Positions 11,879 to 24,156 are shown, numbered from the stretch's first letter. The stretch: 64,000 nucleotides of DNA from Kryptolebias marmoratus (GCF_001649575.2 NC_051449.1:16032788-16096787); one strand, 5' to 3'. Notes: generated from the sequence alone by a model not told the origin. Made by a program: numbers and translations.

Positions 11879-12375
11879 AAGGCGAGGCCTGGCAGAACTC
11901 AAACTCACAGCGACACAACAAAGTTTTAAGGATTTTATTGCCAGGAGATTGGAAGTAAGCTCAAAGTCTTTGATCGACTCACTCACATGATCGGCTAGTG
12001 GCAGAACCGGAACTGGTAAGTCCACTCTAGCTGGGTTTTGCGTTGCAGACCGGCAGGTCTGAAAGGGGCTGAGGCGAGAGGGAAAGTCCAAGTCCAGGCG
12101 TGAGGTCGTTACCGGTAGGTCAGAGTTCCGAAGCCAAATCCAGACGGGGAGAATCCAAAAGGCGAGGTCCAAGTGTACGAAGCAAGGTCGGTAACGGGAG
12201 ATCAGAGTCCAGAGCAGAATCAGGCAGGGAGCAGGCAAGAGACGATGGTCGAGGGACAGGCAAAGGTCAAGATCAGGCATGGACGAGAGGAGTACGCTGG
12301 ACATCTACTTGCTTGGTGGCTTTCAATAATCTGGCACTGAGGTGTGAGAGCTGTGGGTATTTAAAGAGAACAAGA
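11879..12375 (-). mobile_element. LTR fragment of a retrotransposon, minus orientation
   Basis: On the minus strand there is a TATA-like TTTAAATACCC (about 12354-12364), then CAGTGCCAGATTATTG, a long C/T-rich leader with repeated CTGG and GACCT phrases, a polyadenylation signal AATAAA near 11937-11942, and a CA-type end (CGCCTTGTCA, 11879-11888). That order (promoter, R, signal, CA end) is what an LTR shows, and fish Gypsy LTRs commonly end in a similar GTGACA; class is inferred. Most of U3 and any internal genes are absent. The 158-codon minus frame across it is a composition artefact. Confidence 0.5.
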
Positions 12376-12529
12376 TTTGTGTGTTCTAAAAAGGACAAGC
12401 TCTACAGCTGCTAAAATAATATTTTCATGTGGTTATTACTGGCTTTAATACTTTGTATGATGTTTTCCTAACAATGACTAAGCAGTTATGAAAGAGCTGA
12501 TTTTAAAAGAGTATTTTCAAGTTACCTAA

Positions 12530-13045
12530 TCTTCTTTTTATAGATATTGACCTACAATTTGATAAATGCTAAGAATCATTCACAATACATATTCTGAGCA
12601 CTAACAGATTGCACAAAATCTTTGTTTAAACTTTTGCTATTACCTATTTGGAGTCAACTCTGTGTGTCTGTTAGTAAATTATCTTATGAACCTCAGGGCA
12701 GATTTTAGTAAAACTATCAGAAAACTTTCATTGGATGTACATCTGCAACTGATTAGCTTTTGGATATAATCCAATTCAAGATGGCTGCCAAAGATCATTA
12801 ACATTAGCCAACACAGAAATGGCTCTAGCTCAGTCAACTTTACAGATATTGAGATAAATTTTGGTGTGGCAGTAGCTGAGAGACATCTACCACACGTAGT
12901 CTAAGCGAGACATCTTGTGATGTCAAACAGGTTTTGCAATATAATGTTTTCAATGTTTGATCAAAATGGCTACATTTCTCAGCATAATATGATCTTAATC
13001 TAAAACATGAAAGCTGGTGGGTGATGTGCATTCTTTTAAAAATTG
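12530..13045 (+). repeat. repeat H copy, about 1.5 units
   Basis: Starts within a unit (ATATTGACCTACAATTTG), passes GAGCACTAACAGATTGCAC, then a second unit begins at TGTGTGTCTGTTAGTAAATT (about 12661) with TTCAAGATGGCTGCCA at about 12775. It ends GTGCATTCTTTTAAAAATTGC (about 13026-13046), a decayed form of the terminal palindrome. Confidence 0.75.
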
Positions 13046-13705
13046 CTTGGTCTCTAGTCTTTTATGAGTTCATTCTTGTTTTATTTAACATAAAGACAGT
13101 TTTTTTTAACAGGTTTTGCTGTAAGACTCAGTCAGTCAACTCACCTCCAGCCATGACCTTACCTGCTGATGAGTGTTATTAGATTACAAAAACTAAGTGG
13201 AAGATTTTACTCTTGGTTCAGTTCTTTAGGAACTATGAAGGTCATGAGATGATGAGAAGGAAAGCTTGATGAGAAACAGAGAACAGGAATGTACAAAATC
13301 TCAAAAAGACTAATTTAAAATTTAATTAAAGTCTTGCCTTATTTATTTGTCCTCTTTCTTTTCTTTTTATATAAAAAAGTAGATGCAATTCCAGATTTAT
13401 TTTCCCCACTTCACCATTTTAAGGGTCTATTCACTTCCTGTTTACTTATGCCCCTTTTACACGGGCCCCCTTTACATTCTTTCTTTAAGAGAGAGAATAT
13501 TTGCTCTTGGAAGAGAACTGATCAAATGAACCAACGTGAAGGTCCTTACTTCTAAAGCTCAATGTGCCCAGTATGATCATAGTGCAGCTCTGTTTCTGGA
13601 TGACAGCAGGACTATTATCACTCAAACTCCCTGGTGAAAACAAGACAGTTTTTCTACATGAAAAAAAAAAGTTTCCACTTTGAAGGTCAATAATCCAGCA
13701 ATATA
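13046..13705. other. unique AT-rich DNA
   Basis: No gene or recognised repeat. The stretch continues after the microsatellite to about 14349 with nothing recognised. Confidence 0.5.
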
Positions 13706-13706
13706 T

Positions 13707-13781
<75 letters not shown>
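13706..13781. repeat. (AC)n(AT)n compound microsatellite
   Basis: About 11 AC units followed by about 27 AT units. It creates spurious frames with Tyr-Ile repeats on both strands. Confidence 0.97.
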
Positions 13782-13785
<4 letters not shown>

Positions 13786-14349
13786 GTTACTGTGATTTTT
13801 TTGTTGCAAACTTGACGAAAATGAGTGTGTTGGGAAACCAAGGTTGTTTTTGGAGCAGAAATAGTCTGGATGGGGGTTAATCCTACATTTCTTTTTCATG
13901 TTTTTTACCCATCTGATACCAAATTCTAAAACCCACGGGGAACTCATTGTTGGTTGACTGCACTGCTTTTTCTATGTTTTGACAAAAGTGCCCATCAAAG
14001 CGAATGAAAAATATTAATACATTTTAAAAAACTGCAGTTTGCTTCTGAAAGAACAGAGTGGATAATGTTTCTGTAACCAACAATTTTCAGCTGTTGATAA
14101 ATTTAAATGTGATGCCTCAAAGAGAAATCCCTGGAGCAGGGCTCAAAATAAACAAAAGTGTGGGTGTTCATATATTTCAAACAACATGGGACTGAGTGGA
14201 ACTTTACGGGTCAGAGATTGAATTTTAACCCTGTAGGTTTTGGACTAAATGGCCTCTTTAAGAGATTTGTTCATGCTAACAAATTGATCGGAGGAAATTC
14301 TTTTTAAACTTCCAGTAAAGTTTTGCTCATGCCTTAAAGCAGTTTTTCA

Positions 14350-14725
14350 GAAAAGTTTTGTGTGTGTTTGTTTGTCTGTACCTTTCGCAAAATATCTCAT
14401 GAACCCCTGGTGAGATTTTATTAAAACTAATCACTGAATGCAAATTAAGAACTGATTAACTTTTGGGATAAAAAAAAAATCAAGATGGCCACCACAGCCA
14501 ACTGAATACTAAAAAATGGCTATAGCTCAAGTTTTCTACAGATACTGAGCTAAAATTTGGTGTGGTAGTAGCTGAGAGACGTTCACAACACAAACTCCAA
14601 GCAGATCATGTGAGATGTTTATAATCACATGAGATTGTTCATAATGTTATTGTCAATGTTTGACGAAAAGGGCTGCAACTCTGGCATAAAGGCGGCAGGC
14701 AGGCATTCCTTTAGTGACTGTTAAG
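14350..14725 (+). repeat. repeat H copy, one unit
   Basis: GTGTGTGTTTGTTTGTCTGT leads into GCAAAATATCTCATGAACC, then CAAGATGGCCACCACAGCC, ATGGCTATAGCTCA, GTGGTAGTAGCTGAGAGAC and ends near GGCATTCCTTTAGTGAC (about 14703). Shows the family's GT-rich head. Confidence 0.75.
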
Positions 14726-15809
14726 CCTTAAATTTAGCTGTAAGCTTTGACCCTGAACACTGTTCTATTTTTAGAGTTTTAAACAGCGATTTTGATGAGA
14801 ACCGAAAGAATCCAAGGGAAACGTCACTTAATAGGAGACCACAGAGCTGCTTAAATATTAAATGGACAGACAGTGGTGACACAGAAACACACACACACAC
14901 AATCTTCTTTTCTTACGGCTTTGCATCTAAATCCAAATTGCAATTGTGTGGTCAACAAGACCGTTGAGGGATTAAGGATCAGAAAAGCTCACTGCAAATG
15001 TTAGATTGAGAGGAAACTGTATGGAGTTTATCTCTGGGTTAGTTGTCAGTGTTACTGTTGTAACAATTCAGAAACATGTAAAAAAACAACAACTTTGCTT
15101 AGCAACTGATGCAAACTACAATGGATTTTGAAAGCTGGAAATAGATTTTTTTAGGTGTTTGTAACATCATTCATAGACTTAATGCACATTTTTTATACAT
15201 TCAGAGGAGCATTTGAGTATTTTTTTAAAATGTTTTTTTTGGTTTTCTAGCTTGGAATAAAATGATGTTTTTTAAGATCTTTTATCTATATATGTGAAAG
15301 AAGTTGCCATCTGGTTTATTAAAAAAAACAATAGGCTACTTCCTATAAAACTTGCTTGTGTTGTTTACTGAAACCTTAATTTTGAACAGTGTTTATGTCC
15401 CTGTTCATTTCTATAATCTAACAGAAACTAATATGAAGGGATCACATCATTAAAAAGATGCTTTTGTTATGCTGTTTCTGAATGTTTACAGACTACAAAG
15501 GAAAGCAGGCTGGACTAAAAGTGTCTTCACAAAAGACGTACCTTGTCTGCTTTAAATATGTACTTTTTCACAGGGCGAGACAGTGATGTTTTAAGATCCA
15601 GCATAAACACCAGAAACCTGTCTTGTGTTTCCACAGAGATGTTTAAAAGCCTGCCTCAAAGACTGCTGTGAAACCCGGACAGGTTTTAATAAAGATGCCT
15701 GACTGAACCTCTTCTCCGGAGCTGTTTAGATGTCTTTACGCTTGACTGACATTTCAGTCTCTCATTTAAAATTCCTTGCACAATGTGATAAGTTTGTATT
15801 TAATTATCG
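14726..15809. other. unique AT-rich DNA
   Basis: A short (CA)n run lies near 14886-14901. No gene or known repeat was recognised. Confidence 0.5.
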
Positions 15810-16360
15810 CTCACGGCCAAAGGCGAAGGCGTTGTGTGTGTGTGTGTGTGTGTTTGTCTGTCTGGTTATGAAAATGCCTATAACTCAGGTAATTTAAAAG
15901 TTGTTGAGCTAAAATTTGGCATGCTAGTAGCTCAAACTCATCCCCAACAAATACTTTGAGCACTACACATTATGTGACATTTTTGCTTAAAACTTTGCCA
16001 TTACAGCTTGGCATCAACTCTGTATGTCTGTTAGCAAAATATCTCAACAACTGCTGGACAGATTTTAATGAAACTCTCAGAAAGTAATCATTGGATGTAC
16101 TTTCACAACTGGATAGCTTTTGGAGCCAATCCAATTCAAGATGGCCACCACAGCTAATTAACATTAACCAAAACAAAAATGACTCTAACTCAGACAATTT
16201 TACAGGTACGGAGCTAAAACTTGGCGTGGTAGTAGTTGTGCATATTCACAATACGTACTCTGAATATGATGTTTCACAATATTGTATATCCTCATTTAGA
16301 AGGTTTGACTCCATCCTTTCTCATGATAAGATGGTTCTTGTCTAAAACATTGTCAGTCTT

Positions 16361-16400
<40 letters not shown>
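15810..16400 (+). repeat. repeat H copy with long head and poly-T end
   Basis: Begins TCGCTCACGGCCAAAGGCG (about 15806-15824), then a (GT)n run, then two units (the second at TATGTCTGTTAGCAAAATAT, about 16022). The usual terminal palindrome is missing; the copy runs into 37 T's at 16364-16400. The copy at 41540-41875 has a similar head on the other strand (ATCACGCGCCACCCAAAGG), supporting this as the true left end of the family. Confidence 0.75.
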
Positions 16401-16402
<2 letters not shown>

Positions 16403-16739
16403 TTTATTTTAAAATTGGTCTGTTGGTGCACTTGGCAGCATTTTTTTTTTTTTAGCATCGCCTGCAGACACTAACAAAGCACAGTGACATTAGCAGTCAG
16501 TTTACGCTTCTGCACCATCAATTAGTCAATTATACATGCATCAGTCTAATGTCCACCCAGTCAAAGAGGTCAGGCAAACTACCAAAGATGCTCACTGCTG
16601 AGCCTTGGAGATGATATGCAAATTTGCATGAGAGGGCAAATGCATAATTAGATTGAAAAAAAAGAAGATGAAGCTTTTGTTGATGGAACCTTAAGGGTAC
16701 TTTGGGTGCTTTTGCTGTTAGTAATCTATGCCCAGTCAT
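16401..16739. other. unique DNA just upstream of the astn1 promoter region
   Basis: AT-rich, with a second T run at 16441-16454. No gene or recognised repeat. Confidence 0.5.
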
Positions 16740-16998
16740 TACAGAGCTATTATGACAGTTTATTGATCAATTATAGTAAAAGGGGGTCAACAGTATTAAA
16801 ACAGCCACACAGTCAATATATATCTACAAAAAACATGTGACTGATCATAGAAGAGAACAAGGGGCGTTTGTTTCTCACACCGATAGAGCCCGCCGGTGGA
16901 TTCCTCACACTCCCCGCACTCGGCTGCGAGACTCAAGCAGCCTGTGAGGAAGAGGAGGAGGAGGAGGCGAGCAGAGGAGAAGGAGCGAAAAGGCAGAG
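16740..16998 (+). promoter_or_regulatory. astn1: astn1 5' flank and probable 5' UTR
   Basis: CpG density rises sharply from about 16860 (CGCCGG, CCGCACTCGG) after a long AT-rich stretch. A purine-rich GAGGAG tract (about 16951-16968) leads into the start codon and is typical of a vertebrate 5' UTR. A TATA-like ATATATA lies near 16816, but I cannot say it is used. The transcription start is not visible. Repeat H and its poly-T end at 16400, so the unique upstream DNA here is only about 460 bp before the CpG-rich part. Confidence 0.5.
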
Positions 16999-17311
16999 AT
17001 GACGAGCATCAACATGGAGCTGCTGCTGCTGCCGCCGCGGCTGCTGGGGCTCGCCTGGCTCCTCCTGGCCCTCCGAACCGCCGGCGTCCGGTGCCTGAAC
17101 GGCGACGAGGACCAGAGCCAGGACACCGAGTGCAAGATGAAGAGCGTCACAGTGTCGGCGCTGCCGTTCCTACGGGAGAACGACCTGAGCATCATGCACA
17201 GTCCGTCGGCCTCCGAGCCCAAGCTGCTGTTCTCGGTCCGGAACGACTTTCCCGGAGACGTCGTGGTGGTGGACGACCTGGAAAACACCGAGCTGCCCTT
17301 CTTTGTCCTGG
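16999..17311 (+). CDS. astn1: astrotactin-1, exon 1 (N-terminal coding exon, partial gene)
   Basis: Astrotactin-1 is a neuronal membrane glycoprotein used in glia-guided migration of young neurons. This exon encodes residues 1-104 plus the first base of codon 105. Residues 8-25 are a leucine-rich hydrophobic signal peptide ([11 protein letters not shown] core), with cleavage likely near residues 28-31. The mature start has two cysteines (C32, C45). The stretch from about residue 49 ([19 protein letters not shown]) through VRNDFPG and [14 protein letters not shown] matches the astrotactin-1 N-terminus as I know it and fits ASTN2 clearly less well. An in-frame TGA at 16945-16947 makes ATG 16999 the first possible start; ATG 17014 (codon 6) has a stronger Kozak context (A at -3, G at +4) and may also be used. 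The exon ends before GTGAGT at 17312, leaving a lone G that would complete a Glu codon with exon 2, as in the family. The transmembrane, EGF-like, MACPF and fibronectin parts lie outside the window. Confidence 0.95.
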
Positions 17312-17317
17312 GTGAGT
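17312..17317 (+). other. astn1: astn1 exon 1 splice donor
   Basis: GTGAGT directly follows CCTGG at the point where similarity to astrotactin stops. It is a near-consensus U2 donor. The split codon is phase 1, fitting the G|AG (Glu) junction expected from the known protein. Confidence 0.9.
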
Positions 17318-19213
17318 TGTTTCTGGGAACGCGATGGTGGTCGGCGTGGCTCATTATTAGCCTCTAATTAAACGGATTAAATCCCAGCCAGTCTTCCTGT
17401 TATTACACCAAACATCTGTCTGTATTAGCTTAGGCCTGGCTGTGTTTTCACTGTTTTTTTTATTTTATTTTACCGACGGGGTGAGCAATAGAGCAACCAA
17501 ACCGAGCAGCTTACGAAGGTGTTTGTTTATAAGTGCAACCAGGTGGTCTGTGGTTGATAATTAGCCGATTATCTCTTTGTAATAAAACCAAAACTAGCTC
17601 TTCTTCTGCAGTGAAAGGCCTCATAGCATCGCAGTGCTAGTTAATGTGTAAACGCCTACTGTTATATGTGCTACTTACGTCCGACATGTTCAGAAATGTT
17701 TACTTTCCAACCTGGGCACAATCTCATTCGGTCAGCTAACTGACTTGTTAGCATGGCTAGCTAGCATGCTTCAAACTTTTCTCACGTCACACCAACTTTT
17801 ACCCGGTTGCTCTGCGCAGTCCTTACCTTGTACATTCTTTAAATAATTGACACCTAACTCTTTACGTCGCCACGTTAGTTTTATGTGAGTTTAACGTGAA
17901 GCTGTGGAAGTTTGCATTGCGGGAGTGCAGTGGTCGTTGTCCGTGGTGCTGAAGCTCTTTGCGTCAGCCTACAGCTGCTGCAGCGGTGAGGAGACCGGAC
18001 ATGGCCCTGCACAAAAACACTCTCAGAGGCTGTGTTTAAGCCTTCACCGTTACATGTTTATGGACAGCTATTAGGTTTGTTTTTCCAGCTTTTTTATTTT
18101 TGGAGGTTTGTGTAGGAGTTTGGTTCTGGTGGGTCTGGGAGACATGAAAACTTGCTACATTTATCTATAAGTTGCTTTTCATGATACAGGGCATGTGATT
18201 GTCAGCATATTTTGCTGGTTTTAATACAGTTGTTTGTTACCAGATCTTTAATTTCAATCATTAAGAGTTAAAAACTCAAAGGTATATACATCAAACAGTA
18301 CATTGGCTTGTCACATTAGCAGTCAGAAGCTTGAGTTGTGGTGCAAGTATTACACCATTGGGTTTGTACCACTTTCTAGTGAAATATTTACCTACACTCT
18401 ACTGATATAACCAAAAGTGAAAACAAGCAAAAGCAAAGATTTATTCTCTTTGTATCATCCTTTAAAAAAAGACCTCATAGGTTTGTATGCCGAGTTTTTG
18501 CAGCTCTATTCCTAACGTTTCAGTAATATTAAACATGAGGTCTGTGAGAATCAAACCATAACCTTAATCTTGCACCTCTTAAATTAAATCCATTGTGGAT
18601 TCAATAGTATGTTTCTGAAAACTAGTATGGTTTCTGTTTGAGCTTGTTTAACAAAGTGTGACTTTCCCTCTCAGAACACAGTCAGTTAAATGTTAAATGA
18701 TTTGTGTGACACTGTTACAGCACAAACCCAACTCACCTGATGGGTTTTATTAAAAATGAAAATAATTTAGTTAATTAAAGTTAAGTCAAATCTATATGGG
18801 TACATATTGTATGTCACTTTATCAGGCTTTAAAATGAACCAGCCAAAATGCAAAATACATCCACAAACATAGCTGTGAATGAATGAAGTTGAATGTACAT
18901 TTCTTTTTCTTTTGAACCAGGCAGCATGAGCTCTTATGTTTTTCTTTTGTATTCCTTCACAGTGTTTTGGGAAAACCATGACAAAAAGGTTCAGCATGTG
19001 TCTGTAAATAGTCACATAACTGTTAACTAGTGGGACACATTCTTACTCACTCAAATGTAATAATGTTGGGACCAGACTCATCATACTTTAGAGCATAATG
19101 GGATTCATAAATTCTATTTATTTCAAAACAAGAGTCATGCCTTTTTGCATTGTTTTCCTCTAATGGTAGATGTGATTTCTCTCAGTTGTTGTTGTTGTCC
19201 TTTTGGCTGCTCC
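17318..19213. other. proximal intron 1, unique
   Basis: GC content falls gradually with distance from exon 1. A partly palindromic run of GCTAGC/GCATG words lies at 17750-17770. No exon or known repeat was recognised; enhancer content is possible but untested. Confidence 0.5.
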
Positions 19214-19350
19214 CTTTTACAGAGATTGTCACAGAGAGTAAAGATTTGTCATTTGTTTTACGCCGGATGCCCTATCTGACACAACCTGGGTTCAAACCTG
19301 CATCCTCAGGATTACAAGACCATGACACTGACCTATTGTTGTATGGAACT
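19214..19350 (-). repeat. tRNA-headed SINE copy, minus orientation
   Basis: On the minus strand: AGGTCAGTGTCATGGTCTTG (A-box region), then TGCAGGTTTGAACCCAGG, a good polymerase III B box, then GGGCATCCGGCGTAAAAC. This order matches the copy at 28411-28540. The GGGCATCCGGCGTAAAAC phrase is typical of a common fish SINE body. Confidence 0.75.
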
Positions 19351-22300
19351 AATTTGTAAAAAGAAAACTTTCATTTGCTTTGCATCAGTTTTTTTTTTCA
19401 TAGTTTCATTGCTGCTTGGTCATGTGCTTTTTCAGAATTGTTCATTTAACATTGATACATTTTTAGTTGTGGTACTACTTACTGCTTTTTGTGGCAATGC
19501 TTTTACAACATGTTTTACAGAAAATTGCATTTTTGTTCAGCATCTTCCTTGTGAAATCACAACCACAGCCAGAAGCTTCTCTTTTTTTTCCGAATCGAGT
19601 CATTTATCTGTTCTTAATTATGTGAATGCTTGTTAACCTACTTGAACTCTTTCCTTTTCTTTCATTTTCTCAAAGATCTCTTTCCTCTGTCCAGTTATAA
19701 TAACATTATGTGTGCAGAGAGCTTTTGGGATAGGTGAGGGGAGTGGGCTGTCTGCTGTGAGCGGGATGTTTGCAGCATGAAAATAACAAAAATTAAACTC
19801 CCAGTGAATTAGATACAGATAGCTAAAGGTGGCTAAAATGGCTTGAATGTTGTGATGTTCTTATTTAATACATCTTACATGAAAAGAGTTGACATACTGA
19901 GTATGAGACACCACTCATTCATAACTCCAGGTGTATGTAAAGTCCTGTATCGTGACTACACTTTTTTGTGTACAGAATACATTTTTCCTTTTCCCTTAAC
20001 AGATAAAACCCATAACTTCAGAAACCCTTTGTCACCGTGAACTAGTTCTGTTTAAATAATGTATTTCTGCATTGCATTTCTGCATCTGTTTTAATTTACA
20101 GACATATAAATGTGGGGAATAGATTTAAATTATGAAGACCCTGAATGTTTGCAGTATTATTGAGTGCTTTCACCTGAGACCACTAGATCAGAATAGTAAG
20201 AATAGCTTATTTAAAGGCCTAATTTAGACAACAGTTATTTCATCATGAGGTGGAGGGCTCTCTCTAGACTGGTGCTGCATATTAGCGAATCTCAATTTGT
20301 GTCTGACATTTCCGTGCATTGCATTTGCTCCAGGACAGAAAACTTTTAATGAAAATTCACAATAGGGAGTCCCACACTGCTCTGGATTTTTGGTACAAGT
20401 AGCCTCCCTGCTGCCCAAATATGAACAGTGGTGCAGCTGCAGCCTTTTAGTAAGTTATTTATTTATTTTTTCAATAAAATTAGGGTGTTATTTCTTTTGC
20501 TACTTTACTAAACCTTCTTTGCAATTTTAGGGCTGTCTGCTTTGAATAGTAAATCAGAGATTTCAATAGCTTTATATAGGTCTTCTCAGGAGATAAAACA
20601 AATAAAAACAATTTGAGTTAGCATAGTGTGACTGTGATGATAAAAGAAAACACTAATTAAATTTAAACCCGTGTGATAACATGATTGCTGAATGTTAGAG
20701 TAGGAGCATTACATTCTTTTTAGCTATTGTTGTGGCTTCATTTTATTGTTTAGTATTTGACGGCCTCATTCTGATTAATGTGGTACATTTTTTTATCTAA
20801 GCTTAGTTTATTGTCTCCTCTCCAGCATACAAGGTGGCTGAGAGATTATGCCATTCAAAAATATATGGACGGTTGGCAAACTGGAACAATGCTAGTAAAC
20901 AGACAGAAGCAGAGGTTTATAGAAGCAGAGTGAGATGAACCGGTAGACATGCATATATGAAGCACTTTACAGGAACTGTGGTGTATCTGGAGGCAGTGTT
21001 GGGTGGTATCCATTTTGGAATACCTTTAAATCTTCCTAAAATTCTCCTCTGGTGTCATTATTACCATCTGCCTAAAATTACTTGTCATGTTGTCTTATTA
21101 CTGCATGCAATTCAGGTCATTTTAGCAGCTTCTCTGAATTGTTAAACCTAATTTTTGAAGTTTTTATTAGAATTGCAACACAAAATAAGAAGTTTCTTTT
21201 TATTTCTACGGCGTTGCAGAACAGTGGTTTACCAATAAATAAAAAAAAAGTAAAAAAAAAAAAGTTTCACGATGTTACAGAAACTACATCCATTCGTTTT
21301 CTTTACCCACTTCTCCTTACTGAGTCGTGGCAGAAACTACAATTTAGTTTTTTGTTAGAAAAAAAATCACCCACCATAGTGGCCTTTTCAGCTCTAAGCA
21401 GGGAACATAGAGGAGCAGGCCTACTGACTCTGCCTCTGTTCTGACAATCTGATTCAAAGGTGTGCTTGTAGTGTACATGGAAAGAAAATGCGTGTTGAAA
21501 GATTTGCACCAGAGAAGCTGGGCTTTCACTCATTTTTTTTGTAGATGCATTGTTACAAGACACTACATTACTGTTAGCTTTCCTTCATGATTTAGTTTGC
21601 TTCCTTGCTTCCTTTGCCTTTTAATTCTTCTGCTTGTTTGACTGTTGCAATGGAAAATTAGTGACATGATTTGTCTAATGTAATCTACAAGATTTCAGTC
21701 ATTACAAAGTCATTTAATTATGGTATAAAATGAGCAAGTTAATGCTTGAATGTACTTGTGCTAGAATATAAGCAAAGTTGGTTTTAAGATAAGCTACACA
21801 CATTGCTGCTCCCCTCTGAAACAACAGGTGTTCCAGTGGAGAAAATAATACCACTACACAGCAGGAAATACATTACACACATAAGTTATTAACCCATCTG
21901 CTTTACTGTTAGGCAGGTTTATTGTTTGTTTAAAAGAGAGAAAACTTTTCAGCATAGTTTGTTATGATGGTATTTATTCCAGTACTGATGCTGTTTTGAG
22001 ATATCACACAATACATTATTGTCTTATCACTACCCAGCCCATTTTAGAGGTGTTACAGTGTTGTTGTTTCTCCTTTTTGTTTGTCACTCAGCAGTTTGTA
22101 GTCAAATCAGCTGCCATTCACATCTGTGTTCAAACCAGCCATGCTAAATCTAAAGCAGACCCAGTTTTTCACCTTTACAGGGTGGAATATGGCTTTTTAT
22201 TCATTCACCTGTAATAGGGAAACAAGCCCGTATTTCACGCTGATCAAAACTCAAGTAACCAACATTTACCTCTTTAAACTAATAAGACTTGTCTCTTGAT

Positions 22301-23424
22301 GCTGTTCTCTAAACAAACAAACCATAAAAAGCCTATAAACATTTACCAATTGCAAAATCTTGCAAGTTAGTCACTAATATTTGCTTGCTGCCATAAAAGG
22401 TGGATAACCTGGTAACAGCCTGTGTCATACTTTGAGCACTAACTGTTTTCATGAGATCTTTGATTAAAACATTTTTGCATGCAAGTCAGCAGACAATGTG
22501 CAACCCTTAAAGGGAGGCTGATTTCATTTAGCAAGTATTTAGAAGCTAACAGGAATATTCCTTCCTGCTCATACACACTTTTTAATTCACAGCATATTTG
22601 TAGTGGAGAACACAAATGTATCCAGTGTTAATGTTTATGACAGAGAGTGACAAAACAAGCCTGAATCAATATGCTTTCTGCAGCTCTACAGTGAGAAAAA
22701 CATTTAACTCATTATGAGCCAAAACAAAATGAAAACATCAGTCTATGAAGAAGTGGTAAACATGTGTTAGTATCTCAAGCACTCAAGTGAATTCTTAGTT
22801 TTGCCTTTAATACTTGCCTCTTTTGTTGTGAAGCTGCACTAGATTATTTCCTTTGATTTTTCTAAATTCCATTTCAAAAAACTAGTTGTCAAACCACAGC
22901 TCCACAAATGTGAAGTTTATTGTTTTGTTTTAAAGCCAGCCATAAATTAAAACTATAATAGAGCTTGATGAATATTAACAAAAGTGGTAAATTATACATG
23001 TAAGTGCCATTAATTATGCTTCATTTAAAGAAGGCTGCTGGCAGCCATTTTAAAGTAAAATAAAAAGAATAAGTATGACTCTAAATCCAAGTCTCTGACC
23101 ATTTCAATCAATTTAATACACAGTTACAGCTTATCACCCACACTTCTCAGCAGCAGGAACTGGAGCAAATCCTTCTGGAAGCTATAGTCTCCCATCATCT
23201 TACAGAATACTTTATCCTAAACCCTTTGTAAATATTTGAGTTGCTGGAGACCTCAAAGACACAGTGTTCAGAACAGTTTTCAAACATTCTCTCAATATTC
23301 TGGTTTCAGGTAAAAACTCATTGTAGGGAGGGAATAAAAATCGTGTTTTAAAGCATTTGGATTCTTCTATGTTTTCATTAAACATCATAAGTAACATTTA
23401 AAAAGTGCAGCTGCTTTTTAAATG
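19351..23424. other. unique intron DNA with one SINE tail scrap
   Basis: AT-rich. A short scrap at 21288-21335 (CATCCATTCGTTTTCTTTACC, then CACTTCTCC) is the tail of the tRNA-headed fish SINE on the minus strand. The stretch 21340-21580 is repeat-free and somewhat GC-richer and might be regulatory. No exon was recognised. Confidence 0.45.
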
Positions 23425-23800
23425 TGTCCGGTCACGGGGTAGTGGGTGCGATTTGAATTCCGCACGTTTCCCCACTTTTTACAGCGGCTCCCATTTTTCT
23501 CGCCAAATTGCCTCTCTGTGAAGCATCTAAGAAGCAATTTGAAAAGGGGAGATTCTGTGACTGACAGTAAATAACGGCTGCAGACTGCAGCCACTCGTTA
23601 GTGTCAGAGAAGCCCGGCTGCGTTATTAGAAATTTACCCTTTTGGTGTTGTGTCATAAATTGTGCAGAGGAGGGGGGCAAGGTAATAATGTTGCCCTCCG
23701 GGAGAAACTGGAGCTGTATTTTCTGGGTCGGTTGTTGGTGATTTCCACGTCTTAGAAAGCTCAGCGGGAAGTTATTCTGAACTTTGTCCAATTCAAATCC
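23425..23800. promoter_or_regulatory. candidate conserved non-coding element A
   Basis: A compact, repeat-free block of even base composition in AT-rich surroundings, with CG dinucleotides kept (for example CGGTCACGG, GCTGCGTTATTAG). A minus-strand frame of 119 codons spans it, but the protein has no recognisable domain. It could be an enhancer of astn1; conservation has not been checked. Confidence 0.35.
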
Positions 23801-24156
23801 ATTCTCTAGAACTCACACATTCTTTCACACGTTCTAATTTTAGCAAAGCAAAAGTTTCAACACGATATTTATATTCTGTTGTTTCATCTTTTTACACTTG
23901 GCGTGAAATGAAAACCTCTTTATACTTTACTGCGATTAACAGAAAGTTATAACTAACAGTAACTTGCTGCAAACTAATTGCTAAAAAATGGCAGTAGTGA
24001 TACATATCGCTCCTTTATAGAACTATTCATGTTTTAAAGTCCCCCAATAAAAGCAACCTGTTCTCTATATTTTTCTTTTTGGATTGAAAAGCAAAAAATT
24101 CACTAGAAAATTAATTAGTTTCACGATAGTTTTAATTCAGCAACAATATAAAACAA

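Noticed and set aside
11828..12304. 158-codon minus-strand frame
   Set aside because: It runs over the LTR fragment and Tc1 edge; the product is a Leu/Pro/Ser-rich translation of a C/T-rich leader.
13485..13880. Frames with long Tyr-Ile repeats (also at 24084 and 52744)
   Set aside because: They are translations of AC/AT microsatellites.
16896..17354. Long open frames in other frames over astn1 exon 1 (139 codons plus, 149 codons minus)
   Set aside because: They are GC-rich shadows of the real exon; their products are Arg-, Ser- or Pro-rich with no domain.
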